Counted from the first letter of the stretch, positions 16,381 to 28,281 are shown. The stretch is 64,000 nucleotides of DNA from Solimonas_A sp052035235 (GCA_052035235.1 JBPOHT010000037.1:44073-108072), one strand, 5' to 3'. Notes: generated by a model from the letters alone, not told the origin. Program-made: numbers and translations.

Positions 16381-17007
16381 CTACGCCCTGTACCCCCGCG
16401 CCAGCAGATAAACCTCACTACTGCGCGGTCGCGAGGCCTTGGGCTTGCGAATCGTTACCGATTCAAAGGCTTTGCGCATCGCCCTGAGGTAGGCATCGAA
16501 GCCTTCCCCCTGGAAAATCTTGACCAGCAGGACGCCCTTTGGTTTCAGGTGGGCCTTGGCAAAGTCCAGCGCCAGCTCGCAGAGAAGGATGCTGCCGACC
16601 TGGTCCGCAGCGTCTATTCCACTCAGGTTGGGGGCCATATCCGACAAAACAAGGTCTACCGCCCGGCTTCCGATCGCAGCCTCCAGCCGGTGCAGCACGG
16701 ATTCCTCGCGGAAGTCGCCCAGGATGAACTCCACATCGGCTATCGGCTCCATGTCGAGGATGTCCAGGGCCAGCAGGCGGCCGGAGGGGCCCAGCAGGGG
16801 GCGGGCCAGCTGACTCCAGCCGCCGGGGGCGGCGCCCAGGTCCACGACCACCTGCCCCTGTTTGAGGATGCGGTCCTTTTCCTGGATTTCCTTGAGCTTG
16901 AACACCGCCCGTGAGCGATAGCCCAGGCGCCGCGCCTCCTGCACGTAGGTGTCGGCCTTGTGCTCGGCAAGCCAGCGGGCGGAACTGGGACGGCGTTTCT
17001 GGCTCAT
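16381..17007 (-). CDS. rlmE: 23S rRNA 2'-O-ribose uridine-2552 methyltransferase
   Basis: A protein of 208 residues. It has YVQEARRLGYRSRAVFKLKE with the catalytic Lys, the SAM motif VVDLGAAPGGWSQ, then VLSDMAPNLSG and GVLLVKIFQGEG, the K-D-K-E tetrad of RrmJ/FtsJ. It methylates U2552 in the 50S A-loop. It lies upstream of ftsH as in E. coli. The CRM-domain gene yhbY often next to it is not present between it and greA. Confidence 0.95.
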   Translation of the reverse strand: MSQKRRPSSARWLAEHKADTYVQEARRLGYRSRAVFKLKEIQEKDRILKQGQVVVDLGAAPGGWSQLARPLLGPSGRLLALDILDMEPIADVEFILGDFREESVLHRLEAAIGSRAVDLVLSDMAPNLSGIDAADQVGSILLCELALDFAKAHLKPKGVLLVKIFQGEGFDAYLRAMRKAFESVTIRKPKASRPRSSEVYLLARGYRA

Positions 17008-17102
17008 GGGGCTTTGCCCGGGAATGGGGAATCGAGAAGCGGGAATCGTAACAGCGGTTTGGCGTCTACGATTCCCGAGCCCCCATTCCAGGCTCCCGGC
17101 CT

Positions 17103-17579
17103 TTAGATGTAATGCACCGCGATGATTTCGAACTCGCGGGTGCCGGCCGGGGTGGCTACCGCCACCATGTCGCCCTCTTTCTTGCCGATCAGGGCCTTGG
17201 CGATGGGGGAATTCAGCGAAATCAGGCCCACCTTGGCGTCGGCCTCGTCCTCGCCGACGATCTGGTACTTGAGCTCGTCGCCGCTATCGACGTCGGACAG
17301 GTCAACGGTGACGCCGAAGATGACCTTGCCGGAGGCCGGCAGCTTGGTGACATCGATGACCTGGGCCATGGACAGCTTGCCCTCGATCTCCTGGATGCGA
17401 CCCTCGTTGAAGCCGTGCTGCTCGCGGGCGGCGTGGAATTCCGCGTTCTCGCGCAGGTCACCCTGCTTGCGGGCCTCGTCGATGGATTCGATGATCTTGG
17501 GCCGCAACTCGCTCTTGCGGTAGCGGAGTTCTTCCTGCAGTTTGCTGGCGCCGCGCGCCGTCATCGGGGTCATGCTCAT
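17103..17579 (-). CDS. greA: Transcription elongation factor GreA
   Basis: A protein of 158 residues. It starts MTPMTARGASKLQEEL like GreA of other bacteria; the long antiparallel coiled coil carries acidic residues at its tip (ENAEFHAAREQHGFNEGRI) and a C-terminal FKBP-like domain follows (NSPIAKALIGKKEGD). It stimulates transcript cleavage in backtracked RNA polymerase. It is downstream of carB, in the pseudomonad order. Confidence 0.96.
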   Translation of the reverse strand: MSMTPMTARGASKLQEELRYRKSELRPKIIESIDEARKQGDLRENAEFHAAREQHGFNEGRIQEIEGKLSMAQVIDVTKLPASGKVIFGVTVDLSDVDSGDELKYQIVGEDEADAKVGLISLNSPIAKALIGKKEGDMVAVATPAGTREFEIIAVHYI

Positions 17580-17627
17580 ATTCCGAATCTCTTCTCTAAG
17601 ACGTTACCAAAAGCAAAAGCAGACCCA

Positions 17628-17646
17628 CCGCCCCTCCTTGGGGCGG
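17628..17646 (-). terminator. Hairpin between carB and greA
   Basis: CCGCCCC (17628-17634) / GGGGCGG (17640-17646), 7-bp GC stem with a 5-base loop. On the minus strand it is followed by a mixed TGGGTCTGCTTTTG stretch, so it is at best a weak or partial terminator in the carB-greA gap. Confidence 0.45.
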
Positions 17647-17713
17647 CAGGTTCTGTCCGGATTCAATCAAAGATACCCCACAATCCCGGGTACCTGAATG
17701 CAGGCCTTCAGAC

Positions 17714-20929
<3,216 letters not shown>

Positions 20930-20943
20930 GGCTTCGGTCGGGC

Positions 20944-22074
20944 TCAGGCGGCCATCATCTTGATGAAACGGTCGAACAGGACGCTGACGTCATGCGGGCC
21001 GGGGCTGGCTTCCGGGTGGCCCTGGAAGCTGAAGGCCGGCGCGTCGGTCAGGCGGATGCCCTGCAGGGAACCGTCGAACAGCGAACGGTGCGTGGCCACG
21101 ACATTGGCCGGCAGCGTGGCCTCGTCCACGGCGAAGCCGTGGTTCTGGCTGGTGATCATCACCGTGCCGTCGTCCAGGTCCTGCACCGGGTGGTTGGCGC
21201 CGTGGTGGCCGAACTTCATCTTCAGCGTCTTGGCGCCGGCGGCCAGGCCCAGGATCTGGTGACCCAGGCAGATGCCGAACAGCGGCAGCTTCCTGGCAAT
21301 GAACTCGCGCGCGGCGGCGATGGCGTAGTCGCAGGGCTCGGGGTCGCCAGGGCCGTTGGACAGCATCACGCCATCGGGCTTGAGCTTGAGCACCTCGGCG
21401 GCCTTGGTCTGGGCCGGCACCACGGTGATGCGGCAGCCGCGGTCCACCAGCATGCGCAGGATGTTGCGCTTGATGCCGAAGTCGTAGACCACGACGTGGA
21501 ACTTCTCGCTCTTCAGCGTGGTTTCGCGATTGGTCTCGAGCTCCCAGGAGCCGGTGGTCCAGGGGTAGGACTTGCTCACCGACACGACCTTGGCCAGGTC
21601 CATGCCCTTGAGGCCCGGGAACTCGCGGGCCAGCTTGAGCCCGGTCTTCTCCGAGATCTTGCGGCCGGCCAGGATGCAGCCGTTCTGGGCGCCCTTGTCG
21701 CGCAGCAGGCGCGTCAGGCGGCGGGTATCGATGCCGGCGATGGCGACGACCTTCTGGGCCTTCAGGTATTCGCTGAAGTCCTGGGTCGAGCGGAAGTTGC
21801 TGTGACGGCGCGGCACTTCACGCAGCACCAGGCCGGCGAGCTGTACCTTTTCCGACTCGGCGTCCTCGTCGTTGGTGCCGACGTTGCCGATGTGGGGGTA
21901 CGTGAGGGTGACGATCTGCTCGCGATATGACGGATCGGTCAGGATTTCCTGATATCCCGTCATTGCGGTATTGAAAACCACTTCGCCAACGGTCTGACCG
22001 TCAACGCCGATGGAGATACCGTGAAAAACAGATCCGTCGGCGAGTGCGAGCAAAGCCGGTTTGGAAGGGGTCAT
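20944..22074 (-). CDS. carA: Carbamoyl-phosphate synthase small subunit
   Basis: A protein of 376 residues. Class I glutamine amidotransferase domain with LFGICLGHQILGLAAG (nucleophile Cys) and GHPEASPGPHD (His/Glu of the triad), preceded by the CarA N-terminal domain (VVFNTAMTGYQEILTDPSY). It supplies ammonia from glutamine to CarB. Its leader of about 70 bases contains a terminator-like hairpin, which could give pyrimidine or arginine control. Confidence 0.98.
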   Translation of the reverse strand: MTPSKPALLALADGSVFHGISIGVDGQTVGEVVFNTAMTGYQEILTDPSYREQIVTLTYPHIGNVGTNDEDAESEKVQLAGLVLREVPRRHSNFRSTQDFSEYLKAQKVVAIAGIDTRRLTRLLRDKGAQNGCILAGRKISEKTGLKLAREFPGLKGMDLAKVVSVSKSYPWTTGSWELETNRETTLKSEKFHVVVYDFGIKRNILRMLVDRGCRITVVPAQTKAAEVLKLKPDGVMLSNGPGDPEPCDYAIAAAREFIARKLPLFGICLGHQILGLAAGAKTLKMKFGHHGANHPVQDLDDGTVMITSQNHGFAVDEATLPANVVATHRSLFDGSLQGIRLTDAPAFSFQGHPEASPGPHDVSVLFDRFIKMMAA

Positions 22075-22109
22075 AGAGCGCTGGCCTAATCCTTGGGACG
22101 GACACTAAA

Positions 22110-22130
22110 ACGGGGGCTTTTGGCCCCCGT
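22110..22130 (-). terminator. Terminator-like hairpin in the carA leader (possible attenuator)
   Basis: 8-bp stem ACGGGGGC / GCCCCCGT with a 5-base loop, followed on the minus strand by TTTTAG. It lies 36 bases before the carA ATG and downstream of the candidate promoter at 22147-22175. It is either the late terminator of the upstream radical-SAM gene or an attenuator of carAB. Confidence 0.6.
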
Positions 22131-22146
22131 CGTGGATTAGGCGCGA

Positions 22147-22175
22147 ATTCTAGTGTGTGCACTGCACAACGTCCA
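22147..22175 (-). promoter_or_regulatory. Candidate carA promoter
   Basis: On the minus strand, -35 TGGACG (22175-22170), 17-base spacer, -10 TAGAAT (22152-22147). The rest of the 300-base gap between carA and the radical-SAM gene (up to 22374) is GC-rich and shows no gene. Confidence 0.4.
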
Positions 22176-22374
22176 TGGCTTTTCGCGCTTTCCGGTGAAT
22201 ATATTTTGAGGATCTGCCCGCGTCCGGGGCTGTGCCGGGGCGCGGGATGCTTGGGTGCCGGGCAATGTCCCGAGGCGCGCGGTGCACGGGACGTACATCC
22301 GCGACCCGGGACACGACGCCATGCGCCACAGCGACCCCGCCACGGCGCGGCGCGAGGGGCGCGGGCAGGTCCTC

Positions 22375-23475
22375 TCAAAAACCGAAACCCATCTGGCCCT
22401 TGTCGGGCGGTGGTGGTGGTGGTGGACGAAAAAGCGCCGTATCCAGCTTGAACCGACGGCCCCTACCCAGCCCCAGCCGGGCAATGGCGACCTTGAAGCG
22501 CTGGGCGATGACCTGGGCGTACTCGCCCTCCCCGGTCATGCGCTTGCCGAATCGCGGGTCATTGTCCTTGCCGCCCCGCATCTGCTGGACCAGGCTCATG
22601 ACGTGCTCCGCCCGCTGCGGGTGGTGGACCTGCAGCCATTCGCGGAACAGGTCCTTCACCTCGTGAGGCAGCCTGAGCATGATGTAGGAGGCCTCCCGGG
22701 CGCCGGCATCCTTGGCCGCCTGCAGGATCTGCTCGATCTCGGCGTCGTTGACGAAGGGGATCACCGGGGCCACCAGCACCATCACCGGGATGCCGGCGTC
22801 GGCCAGCTGGCGGACGATGCGCAGGCGAGCCTGGGGGCCGGCGGTGCGGGGCTCCAGGGCCCTTTTCAGCTCCGGCTGCAGGCTGGTGATGGAAATGGCC
22901 ACCTCCACCAGGTTGTCCCTGGCCATGTCCGCCAGCAGCGGGATGTCGCGCTCGATCAGGGCGGCGCCCTTGGTGGTGATGGTCAGGGGGTGGCGGCAGC
23001 GCTGCAGCACCTCCAGGATCGCCCGGGTGACTCCGTACTCCCGCTCCACCGGCTGGTAGGGGTCGGTATTGGAGCCCAGGGCGATCGGCGAGCAGCGGTA
23101 GCCGGGCTTGCGCAGCTCTTCCTCCAGCAACCTCGCCGCGTCGGGCTTGTAGAACAGCCGGGTCTCGAAATCCAGGCCCGGCGACAGGTTCAGGTAGGCA
23201 TGCGCTGGGCGGGCGTAGCAGTAGATGCAGCCGTGCTCGCAACCGCGATAGGGGTTGATCGACTGCTCGAAGCCGATGTCCGGCGACTGGTTGCGGGTGA
23301 TGATGCTCTTGGAGGCTTCCGGCGTCACCGTGGTGTCCGGCCGCGGCTGGTCGGGCTCGTCCAGCAGCCAGCCGTCGTCGAAGTCCTCGCGCGCACGGGT
23401 CTCGAAACGGCCTTCCGGGTTGGAGGCCGTGCCGCGCCCCTTTATGGCGCCCGGAGGCTGCTCAGGCCAGGACAT
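22375..23475 (-). CDS. PA0069-type radical SAM protein (spore-photoproduct-lyase-like family)
   Basis: A protein of 366 residues from ATG 23475, whose first 14 bases overlap the end of dapB. The radical SAM cluster motif is YRGCEHGCIYCYARPAH (CxxxCxxC), followed by PIALGSNTDPYQPVEREYG and ITTKGAALIERDI. The C-terminus is low complexity with seven consecutive prolines from a CCACCA-type tract (22412-22430). The family is widespread in pseudomonads and relatives; its substrate is not established. Position after dapB suggests cotranscription. Confidence 0.85.
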   Translation of the reverse strand: MSWPEQPPGAIKGRGTASNPEGRFETRAREDFDDGWLLDEPDQPRPDTTVTPEASKSIITRNQSPDIGFEQSINPYRGCEHGCIYCYARPAHAYLNLSPGLDFETRLFYKPDAARLLEEELRKPGYRCSPIALGSNTDPYQPVEREYGVTRAILEVLQRCRHPLTITTKGAALIERDIPLLADMARDNLVEVAISITSLQPELKRALEPRTAGPQARLRIVRQLADAGIPVMVLVAPVIPFVNDAEIEQILQAAKDAGAREASYIMLRLPHEVKDLFREWLQVHHPQRAEHVMSLVQQMRGGKDNDPRFGKRMTGEGEYAQVIAQRFKVAIARLGLGRGRRFKLDTALFRPPPPPPPDKGQMGFGF

Positions 23476-24271
23476 CCCGCATCGAGTAGAGACCCGGCTG
23501 GCGGCCGGCCAGCCAGCTGGCGGCATGCACCGCGCCCTTGGCGAAGATCGCGCGCGAACTGGCCTTGTGCGTGATCTCAACGCGCTCGCCCTCGCCCAGG
23601 AACATGACCGTGTGGTCGCCGACCACATCACCGCCACGCACGGTGGAGAAACCGATGGTCTGGCGCTCGCGGGCGCCGGTATGGCCGTAGCGCTCGTAGA
23701 CCGCGCAGTCCTTGAGGTCTCGGCCAGCGCCGCGGGCGGCGGCCTCGCCCATCATCAGGGCGGTGCCGCTGGGGGCATCCACCTTGTGGCGGTGATGGGC
23801 CTCCACCACCTCGATGTCGAAGTCTTCGGCCAGCACGCGGGCGGCGTCTTCCAGCAGCTTCAGGCAGAGGTTGACGCCGATGCTGAAGTTGCCGGCCTTG
23901 AGTACCGGGATGCGCCGGGCGGCGGCATCCACCGCAGCCTGCTGTTCCGGGGTGAAGCCGGTGGTGCCGATCACCACGGCCTTGCCGTGCTCGATGCAGA
24001 ACGGCAGCAGCGCCACCGTGGCTTCCGGCCGGGTAAAGTCGATCAGCACGTCGAAGTCGGCCACGACCTGGGCCGGCTGGGTCACGAGCTTGACGCCGTT
24101 GGCGGTCAGCCCGGCGAGTTGGCCGGCGTCCTGCCCGGCCTCGGGGCAACCCTCGCGCTCCAGCGCGGCACCCAGCTTCGCCCGCGACGAGGCGTCGGTG
24201 GCCTGGATCACGGCGCGGCCCATGCGGCCACTGGCGCCGAGGACGGCGATGCGAACGGGGGACTGGGACAT
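23462..24271 (-). CDS. dapB: 4-hydroxy-tetrahydrodipicolinate reductase
   Basis: A protein of 269 residues. Nucleotide-binding VLGASGRMGRAVIQA, IDFTRPEAT, VVIGTTGFTPEQ, the catalytic EAHHRHKVDAPSGTAL and a C-terminal beta domain. It reduces the DapA product with NAD(P)H in the lysine/meso-diaminopimelate pathway. In pseudomonads dapB also lies upstream of carAB; here a radical-SAM gene intervenes. Confidence 0.97.
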   Translation of the reverse strand: MSQSPVRIAVLGASGRMGRAVIQATDASSRAKLGAALEREGCPEAGQDAGQLAGLTANGVKLVTQPAQVVADFDVLIDFTRPEATVALLPFCIEHGKAVVIGTTGFTPEQQAAVDAAARRIPVLKAGNFSIGVNLCLKLLEDAARVLAEDFDIEVVEAHHRHKVDAPSGTALMMGEAAARGAGRDLKDCAVYERYGHTGARERQTIGFSTVRGGDVVGDHTVMFLGEGERVEITHKASSRAIFAKGAVHAASWLAGRQPGLYSMRDVLA

Positions 24272-24305
24272 GGCGGCAGCTGCAGATTAAAGCGGGGCGC
24301 CGATT

Positions 24306-24683
24306 TTACTCCTTCACGCGCTCGGCCTGCTTGGCTTGCTGCCAGTATTTTTCCATCTCGTCGAGCCGGCGCGGGTCGCCCGGCGGCGGCAGGTCCGCCA
24401 GGTGCTTCAGCACATGGCCGAAGCGGCGCTCGAACTTGGCGTTGGTACGCGCCAGGGCGCGCTCGGCGTCCACGCCCAGGTGGCGTGCCAGGTTCACGGC
24501 CATGAACAGCAGGTCGCCGAGCTCGTCCTCGGAGCGGTCGCGTCCCTGCCCCGCCGCCTCCTTCAGCTCGCCGACCTCCTCGGCCAGCTTGTCCCAGAGC
24601 TCGTCCAGGTGGCGCCAGTCGAACTCCAGTTCGGCGGCTTCCAGCTGCAGGCGCAGGGCTTCGCTCAAGGGGTTTGCGCTCAT
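24306..24683 (-). CDS. MazG-like nucleotide pyrophosphohydrolase, single-domain form
   Basis: A protein of 125 residues from ATG 24683, overlapping the NUDIX stop by ATGA. LDKLAEEVGELKEAAGQ-type acidic helices (seen as KLAEEVGELKEAA) and EDELGDLLFMAVNLARHLG give the EExxE...ExxD metal site of MazG; the tail AERALARTNAKFERRFGHVL matches the C-terminal half of full-length MazG. Canonical MazG has two such domains (about 260 residues), so only one remains here. It probably hydrolyses (d)NTPs to monophosphates as a house-cleaning enzyme. Confidence 0.85.
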   Translation of the reverse strand: MSANPLSEALRLQLEAAELEFDWRHLDELWDKLAEEVGELKEAAGQGRDRSEDELGDLLFMAVNLARHLGVDAERALARTNAKFERRFGHVLKHLADLPPPGDPRRLDEMEKYWQQAKQAERVKE

Positions 24684-25309
24684 GGGGTCTCCGCCACCTT
24701 GTTGGCCAGGTTCCACAGCATGCCGGCGGTGGCGCCCCAGATGCGGTGGCGGCCGAAGTTGAGCTCGAAGAACGGCACGTTGAGCCCCTCGCGGGACAGC
24801 AGCTTGTGTTCGAAATTGCGCAGGTCCAGCACGAAGTCCAGCGGCGCCTCGAACACCTCCGCCACCTCGTCCTCGCAGGGCCGGATCTCGGGCTCGCCGC
24901 TGACGATGCCGACGACCGGGGTGACCAGGTAGCGGGTCATGGTCGGGTAATCGTCCAGGTAGCCCAGCACCTCGACGCTGGCCGGCGGCAGGCCCACTTC
25001 CTCCTCGGCCTCGCGCAGGGCATTGGCGGCGGCGCTGGCATCGCCCTCGTCGCGGCGCCCGCCGGGGAAGCTGATCTGCCCCTTGTGTGAGCGCAGGCGG
25101 TCGGAGCGCACCGTGAGCATCATGGTCAGGCCGTGCTGCCGTCGGATCACCGGCGCCAGCACGGCGGCCGGGCGCAGCGATTTCAGCAGCGCCGGTGTCA
25201 GCAGCAGCTTGTCCATGTTCAGCGGCAGTTCCAGGCGCGACATGGGCCGCGGCGGCTGCTCGGACGTGTCGGCCAGCGCGCGGCGCAGGCGCGACTCCCA
25301 GTCGGTCAT
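24680..25309 (-). CDS. NUDIX hydrolase, CoA pyrophosphatase type
   Basis: A protein of 209 residues from ATG 25309 (an earlier ATG at 25357 is less likely, as it reaches into the divergent promoter region). The NUDIX box is seen as GGRRDEGDASAAANALREAE followed by EEVGL. The HKGQISFPGG segment before it is the CoA-specific NuCoA motif. It cleaves CoA derivatives to phosphopantetheine and 3',5'-ADP. It is divergent from the thioesterase pair and coupled to the MazG-like gene. Confidence 0.9.
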   Translation of the reverse strand: MTDWESRLRRALADTSEQPPRPMSRLELPLNMDKLLLTPALLKSLRPAAVLAPVIRRQHGLTMMLTVRSDRLRSHKGQISFPGGRRDEGDASAAANALREAEEEVGLPPASVEVLGYLDDYPTMTRYLVTPVVGIVSGEPEIRPCEDEVAEVFEAPLDFVLDLRNFEHKLLSREGLNVPFFELNFGRHRIWGATAGMLWNLANKVAETP

Positions 25310-25370
25310 CGTGATTACCGGAATGTATATTTCTGTTCGCCAGTTTACCCCCTTCACCTACAATCGATGG

Positions 25371-25826
25371 ATGAGCACCCCCAACCTGGAAACCATCGCG
25401 GCGGCCTTCCTGGGCTACATCCCGCACATGCGCGAGTGCGGGCTGAGCCTGGTCCGGGGCTCGCCCGAGGGCGTGGAACTGCGCCTGCCGTTCCGCGAGG
25501 AATGGGTCGGCGACCCGATACGCGGCGTGCTGCATACCGGCCCCATCACGGTGCTGGTGGACAGCAGCTGTGGTCTGGCCGTGCTGGCCGCGACGCCGGT
25601 GCCGGAGACCATCGCGACGCTGGACCTGCGCATGGACTACCTGCGCCCGGCCCTGCGCGACAAGGACCTGTATTGCCGCGCCGAGTGCTTCCGCATGACG
25701 ACGCACATCGCCTTCGTGCGGGCCACGGTGTGGCAGGACGACCGCGAGCAGCCGGTGGCGATCAGCCAGTCGGCGTTCATGCGCTCCTCGACCGGCAAGC
25801 CCTGGAAACCGGAGCCCCGCGCATGA
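25371..25826 (+). CDS. PaaI-type hotdog thioesterase 1
   Basis: A protein of 151 residues from ATG 25371. Hotdog fold layout with LHTGPITVLVDSSCGLAVLA, the central helix carrying the HxGxxxxxxD(S) motif, and TLDLRMDYLRPA. It would hydrolyse acyl-CoA or related thioesters; the acyl group is unknown. Its stop overlaps the start of the second thioesterase by ATGA, so the two likely form a heteromer or paralogous pair. Confidence 0.88.
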   Translation: MSTPNLETIAAAFLGYIPHMRECGLSLVRGSPEGVELRLPFREEWVGDPIRGVLHTGPITVLVDSSCGLAVLAATPVPETIATLDLRMDYLRPALRDKDLYCRAECFRMTTHIAFVRATVWQDDREQPVAISQSAFMRSSTGKPWKPEPRA

Positions 25827-26293
25827 GCGAACCCCTGATCGACTCCGTGGCCGATCCCTTCAGCGAGGCCCGCCGCCTGGCACGCGAGAACGGCGACTTC
25901 TCCCTGCTGGTCGCCACCGTTCCCTACGCGAAGTACCTGGGCGTGCAGTTGTCGCTGCACGAGGGCAAGCCGCGCGCGACCCTGCCCTTCCGCGAGAATC
26001 TCGTTGGCAACCCGCGCCTGCCGGCACTGCATGGCGGCATCACCGCGGCCTTCATGGAAAATGCCGCGATGCTGCACCTGCTCTACCAGCTGGACACCGC
26101 GCGCGTGCCCAAGAGCATCGATTTCTCGATCGACTACCTGCTGCCGGCACGCACCGAGGAGCTGTACGCCGACTGCGAGATCGGGCGCATGGGCAGCCGC
26201 GTGGCGCAAGCCACGATCCGCTGCTGGCAGAAGTCGCAGGAGCGGCCAGTAGCGGTGGCGCGCGCGCATTTCCTGCTGATGACGCCGGACTGA
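25823..26293 (+). CDS. PaaI-type hotdog thioesterase 2
   Basis: A protein of 156 residues coupled by ATGA to thioesterase 1. It shows HGGITAAFMENAAMLHLLY (the hotdog helix, with Glu-Asn where a catalytic acid is usual) and KSIDFSIDYLLPAR. It is a diverged paralogue of the preceding protein. Paired PaaI-like genes occur in this lineage. Specific substrate unknown. Confidence 0.87.
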   Translation: MSEPLIDSVADPFSEARRLARENGDFSLLVATVPYAKYLGVQLSLHEGKPRATLPFRENLVGNPRLPALHGGITAAFMENAAMLHLLYQLDTARVPKSIDFSIDYLLPARTEELYADCEIGRMGSRVAQATIRCWQKSQERPVAVARAHFLLMTPD

Positions 26294-26300
26294 AACCCGC

Positions 26301-26561
26301 TTGAAAACCTTCCGCGAGCTGGACGAGGCCACCGGCCAGGCCAAGGGCGCCGCTTTCCGCGCCTTCAAGCGGCTGGAGCCCGGCCTGCGCGAGGGGCAGG
26401 ACTTCCTGCTGCTGCGTCCGGAGCACGACGATGCACGCATCGCCGAACTGCGCGCGCAGGACCGGGTCTATCGCAACAGCGTCAACATCGTCCTGCTGGA
26501 CGATGCCCTGGCCGAAAGACTCCTGAAACACTTGTCGGGCAACCTGGAGCCGGGGCAGTAA
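26301..26561 (+). CDS. Conserved hypothetical small protein
   Basis: A protein of 86 residues with a TTG start at 26301, 7 bases after the thioesterase stop. It is soluble, with FRELDEATGQAKGAAFRAFK and, near the end, YRNSVNIVLLDDALAERLL. The pattern of conserved charged helix plus a terminal beta strand gives the impression of a real small family of gammaproteobacteria, but I cannot assign a function. The unusual start codon lowers confidence. Confidence 0.55.
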   Translation: MKTFRELDEATGQAKGAAFRAFKRLEPGLREGQDFLLLRPEHDDARIAELRAQDRVYRNSVNIVLLDDALAERLLKHLSGNLEPGQ

Positions 26562-26657
26562 TACGCCTTGTCCCCCGCCGCACGATCTGAAATTGCCAGA
26601 CCGGCGCGCCGGGTTTACGATCCGGGTCCTTACGATTACCACTATCTGGAGAACATC

Positions 26658-26972
26658 ATGTCCGCTGCCGACTTCCTCAAGAAGCTGCCGTCCGCGTTCA
26701 ATGCCGCCGAAGCCTCGGGCACCAACTGCACGATCAACTTCGTCTGCTCCAAGCCAGTCAATGTCGTGATCAACAACGGCACCTGCACGGCCAACGACGG
26801 CACGGCCGGCAACGCCGACCTGACCATCACCATGGAAGACGACGACCTGATCGCGCTGATGAAGGGCGAGCTCAACGGCATGACCGCGTTCATGACCGGC
26901 AAGCTGCAGGTCGACGGCGACCTGATGCTCGCGCAGCGCATGGCCAGCTTCTTCGATGCCTCCAAGCTCTGA
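26658..26972 (+). CDS. SCP2 sterol-carrier-type domain protein
   Basis: A protein of 104 residues from ATG 26658 with GGAG 7 bases upstream. The single SCP2 domain is shown by TINFVCSKPVNVVINNGTC, ADLTITMEDDDLIALMKGEL and MTGKLQVDGDLMLAQRM. Such proteins bind lipids or acyl-CoA in a hydrophobic pocket. It overlaps the rsmJ start by 17 bases. The adjacent thioesterases make an acyl-group connection plausible. Confidence 0.9.
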   Translation: MSAADFLKKLPSAFNAAEASGTNCTINFVCSKPVNVVINNGTCTANDGTAGNADLTITMEDDDLIALMKGELNGMTAFMTGKLQVDGDLMLAQRMASFFDASKL

Positions 26973-27669
26973 TCCTTCGATCAGTGCCGAACAAGCCCTG
27001 GGCAGCGATGCCCGGGGTTTTTCGTTTGCGCTGCAGGAGAACCAGGGTCGCCTGGAGCTGCGCGCCCTGCACCGCCCGGACTACGGTGCCATCTGGATCG
27101 ACTGGGGCAGCGCCGAGCAGCGCCGGCGTATCGCCGGCGGACGCAAGCAGTTGATGGCCCGCGCGCTGGGCCTGGCCAGGCGACCGGATCTGGAAATCCT
27201 GGATGCCACCGGCGGCCTGGGCCGCGATGCCTTCACGCTGGCGTCCCTGGGCGCCCGCGTGACGCTGGTGGAGCGCCAGCCGCAGATCGCCGACCTGCTG
27301 GCCGACGCACACCGGCGCGCCCTGGCCGACCCGGCGCTGGCTGCGGCGGCGGCGCGGATCGAACTGCGCCGCGGTGACGCCGCCACGATCCTGCGCGAGG
27401 GTCGCTGGGACAGCGTCTACCTGGACCCGATGTATCCGCACAGCGGCAAGACCGCCCTGCCGCAGAAGGAAATGCAGATCTTCCGCGACCTGGCCGGGGC
27501 GGATCCGGATGCCGATGCCCTGCTGGAGCCGGCACTGCAGGCGGCACGCCTGCGGGTGGCGGTGAAGCGGCCGCTGCACGCCCCCTGGATGGCGGCCCGC
27601 AAGCCTTCTCTGGAACAGCGCGGCACGCAGGCGCGCTTCGACATCTATCTGTGCGGGACCTCCCCGTAG
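26956..27669 (+). CDS. rsmJ: 16S rRNA (guanine-1516-N2)-methyltransferase
   Basis: A protein of 237 residues. RsmJ features: the SAM motif ILDATGGLGRDAFTLASLG, then VTLVERQPQIADLL and the catalytic VYLDPMYPHSGKTALPQKEM (DPMYP). It methylates G1516 of 16S rRNA. ATG 26956 lies in the SCP2 gene; slightly later starts are possible. Length agrees with E. coli YhiQ. Confidence 0.95.
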   Translation: MPPSSDPSISAEQALGSDARGFSFALQENQGRLELRALHRPDYGAIWIDWGSAEQRRRIAGGRKQLMARALGLARRPDLEILDATGGLGRDAFTLASLGARVTLVERQPQIADLLADAHRRALADPALAAAAARIELRRGDAATILREGRWDSVYLDPMYPHSGKTALPQKEMQIFRDLAGADPDADALLEPALQAARLRVAVKRPLHAPWMAARKPSLEQRGTQARFDIYLCGTSP

Positions 27670-27738
27670 GAATACGGTGACGCACGCGCGCCGGCTTGCG
27701 ATACGCTTGCGGCAGCCGCCAAACCCCTAGAGGAAGAA

Positions 27739-28236
27739 ATGCGACTGCTGAGCCTGGTGCGTCATGCCAAGTCCTCCTGGGACTACGAGGAGCTGAGCGA
27801 TTTCGAGCGTCCGCTGAACGAACGCGGGCGCCGCGATGCACCGGCGATGGCGCAGCGCGCGCGCCGGCTGCTGGGTGTCCCCGACCGGCTGGTGTCGAGC
27901 CCGGCCCTGCGCGCGATCACCACCGCGCACGTCTTCGCCGACAGCTTTGGCCTGGGGCGCGAGGAAATCCTGCTGCAGCCGCGCATCTACGAGGCGTCAC
28001 CGGCCACGCTGGTGCAGATCCTCGGCCAGCTCGACGATGCCGACCGCCACGTGATGCTGTTCGGTCACAACCCCGGCTTCAGCCAGCTGGCGGGCTTGCT
28101 GGCGCCCTGCCCCTTCGACGAGGTTCCGACCTGTGCGGTCGTGCAAGTGGCGCTGGAGATCGAACACTGGCGCGATGCCGGCCCGGGGCTGGGCAAGCTG
28201 CGTCATTACCTGTATCCCAAGGACGGCAGCGACTAA
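27739..28236 (+). CDS. sixA: SixA-like phosphohistidine phosphatase
   Basis: A protein of 165 residues with GAGGAAG before ATG 27739. It has LVRHAKSSW with the catalytic RHG-type His, DFERPLNERGRRDA, and FGHNPGFSQLAGLL with the second His. Branch of the histidine phosphatase superfamily; SixA removes phosphate from histidine phosphotransfer proteins, though small-molecule substrates are possible. A hairpin follows the stop. Confidence 0.87.
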   Translation: MRLLSLVRHAKSSWDYEELSDFERPLNERGRRDAPAMAQRARRLLGVPDRLVSSPALRAITTAHVFADSFGLGREEILLQPRIYEASPATLVQILGQLDDADRHVMLFGHNPGFSQLAGLLAPCPFDEVPTCAVVQVALEIEHWRDAGPGLGKLRHYLYPKDGSD

Positions 28237-28259
28237 GGTCGCTGGGAATGGCAGCGACC
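28237..28259 (+). terminator. Hairpin after sixA
   Basis: GGTCGCTG (28237-28244) / CAGCGACC (28252-28259), 8-bp stem and 7-base loop one base after the sixA stop. No T-run; it may still serve as mRNA end or block between convergent transcripts. A second partial copy of GGCAGCGA follows at 28273-28280. Confidence 0.4.
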
Positions 28260-28281
28260 CAATCGCCGGGGATGGCAGCGA

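Noticed and set aside
22412..22430. GGTGGT tract near the end of the radical-SAM gene as a phase-variable repeat
   Set aside because: The unit is a triplet coding for proline within the frame, so length changes would not switch the gene.
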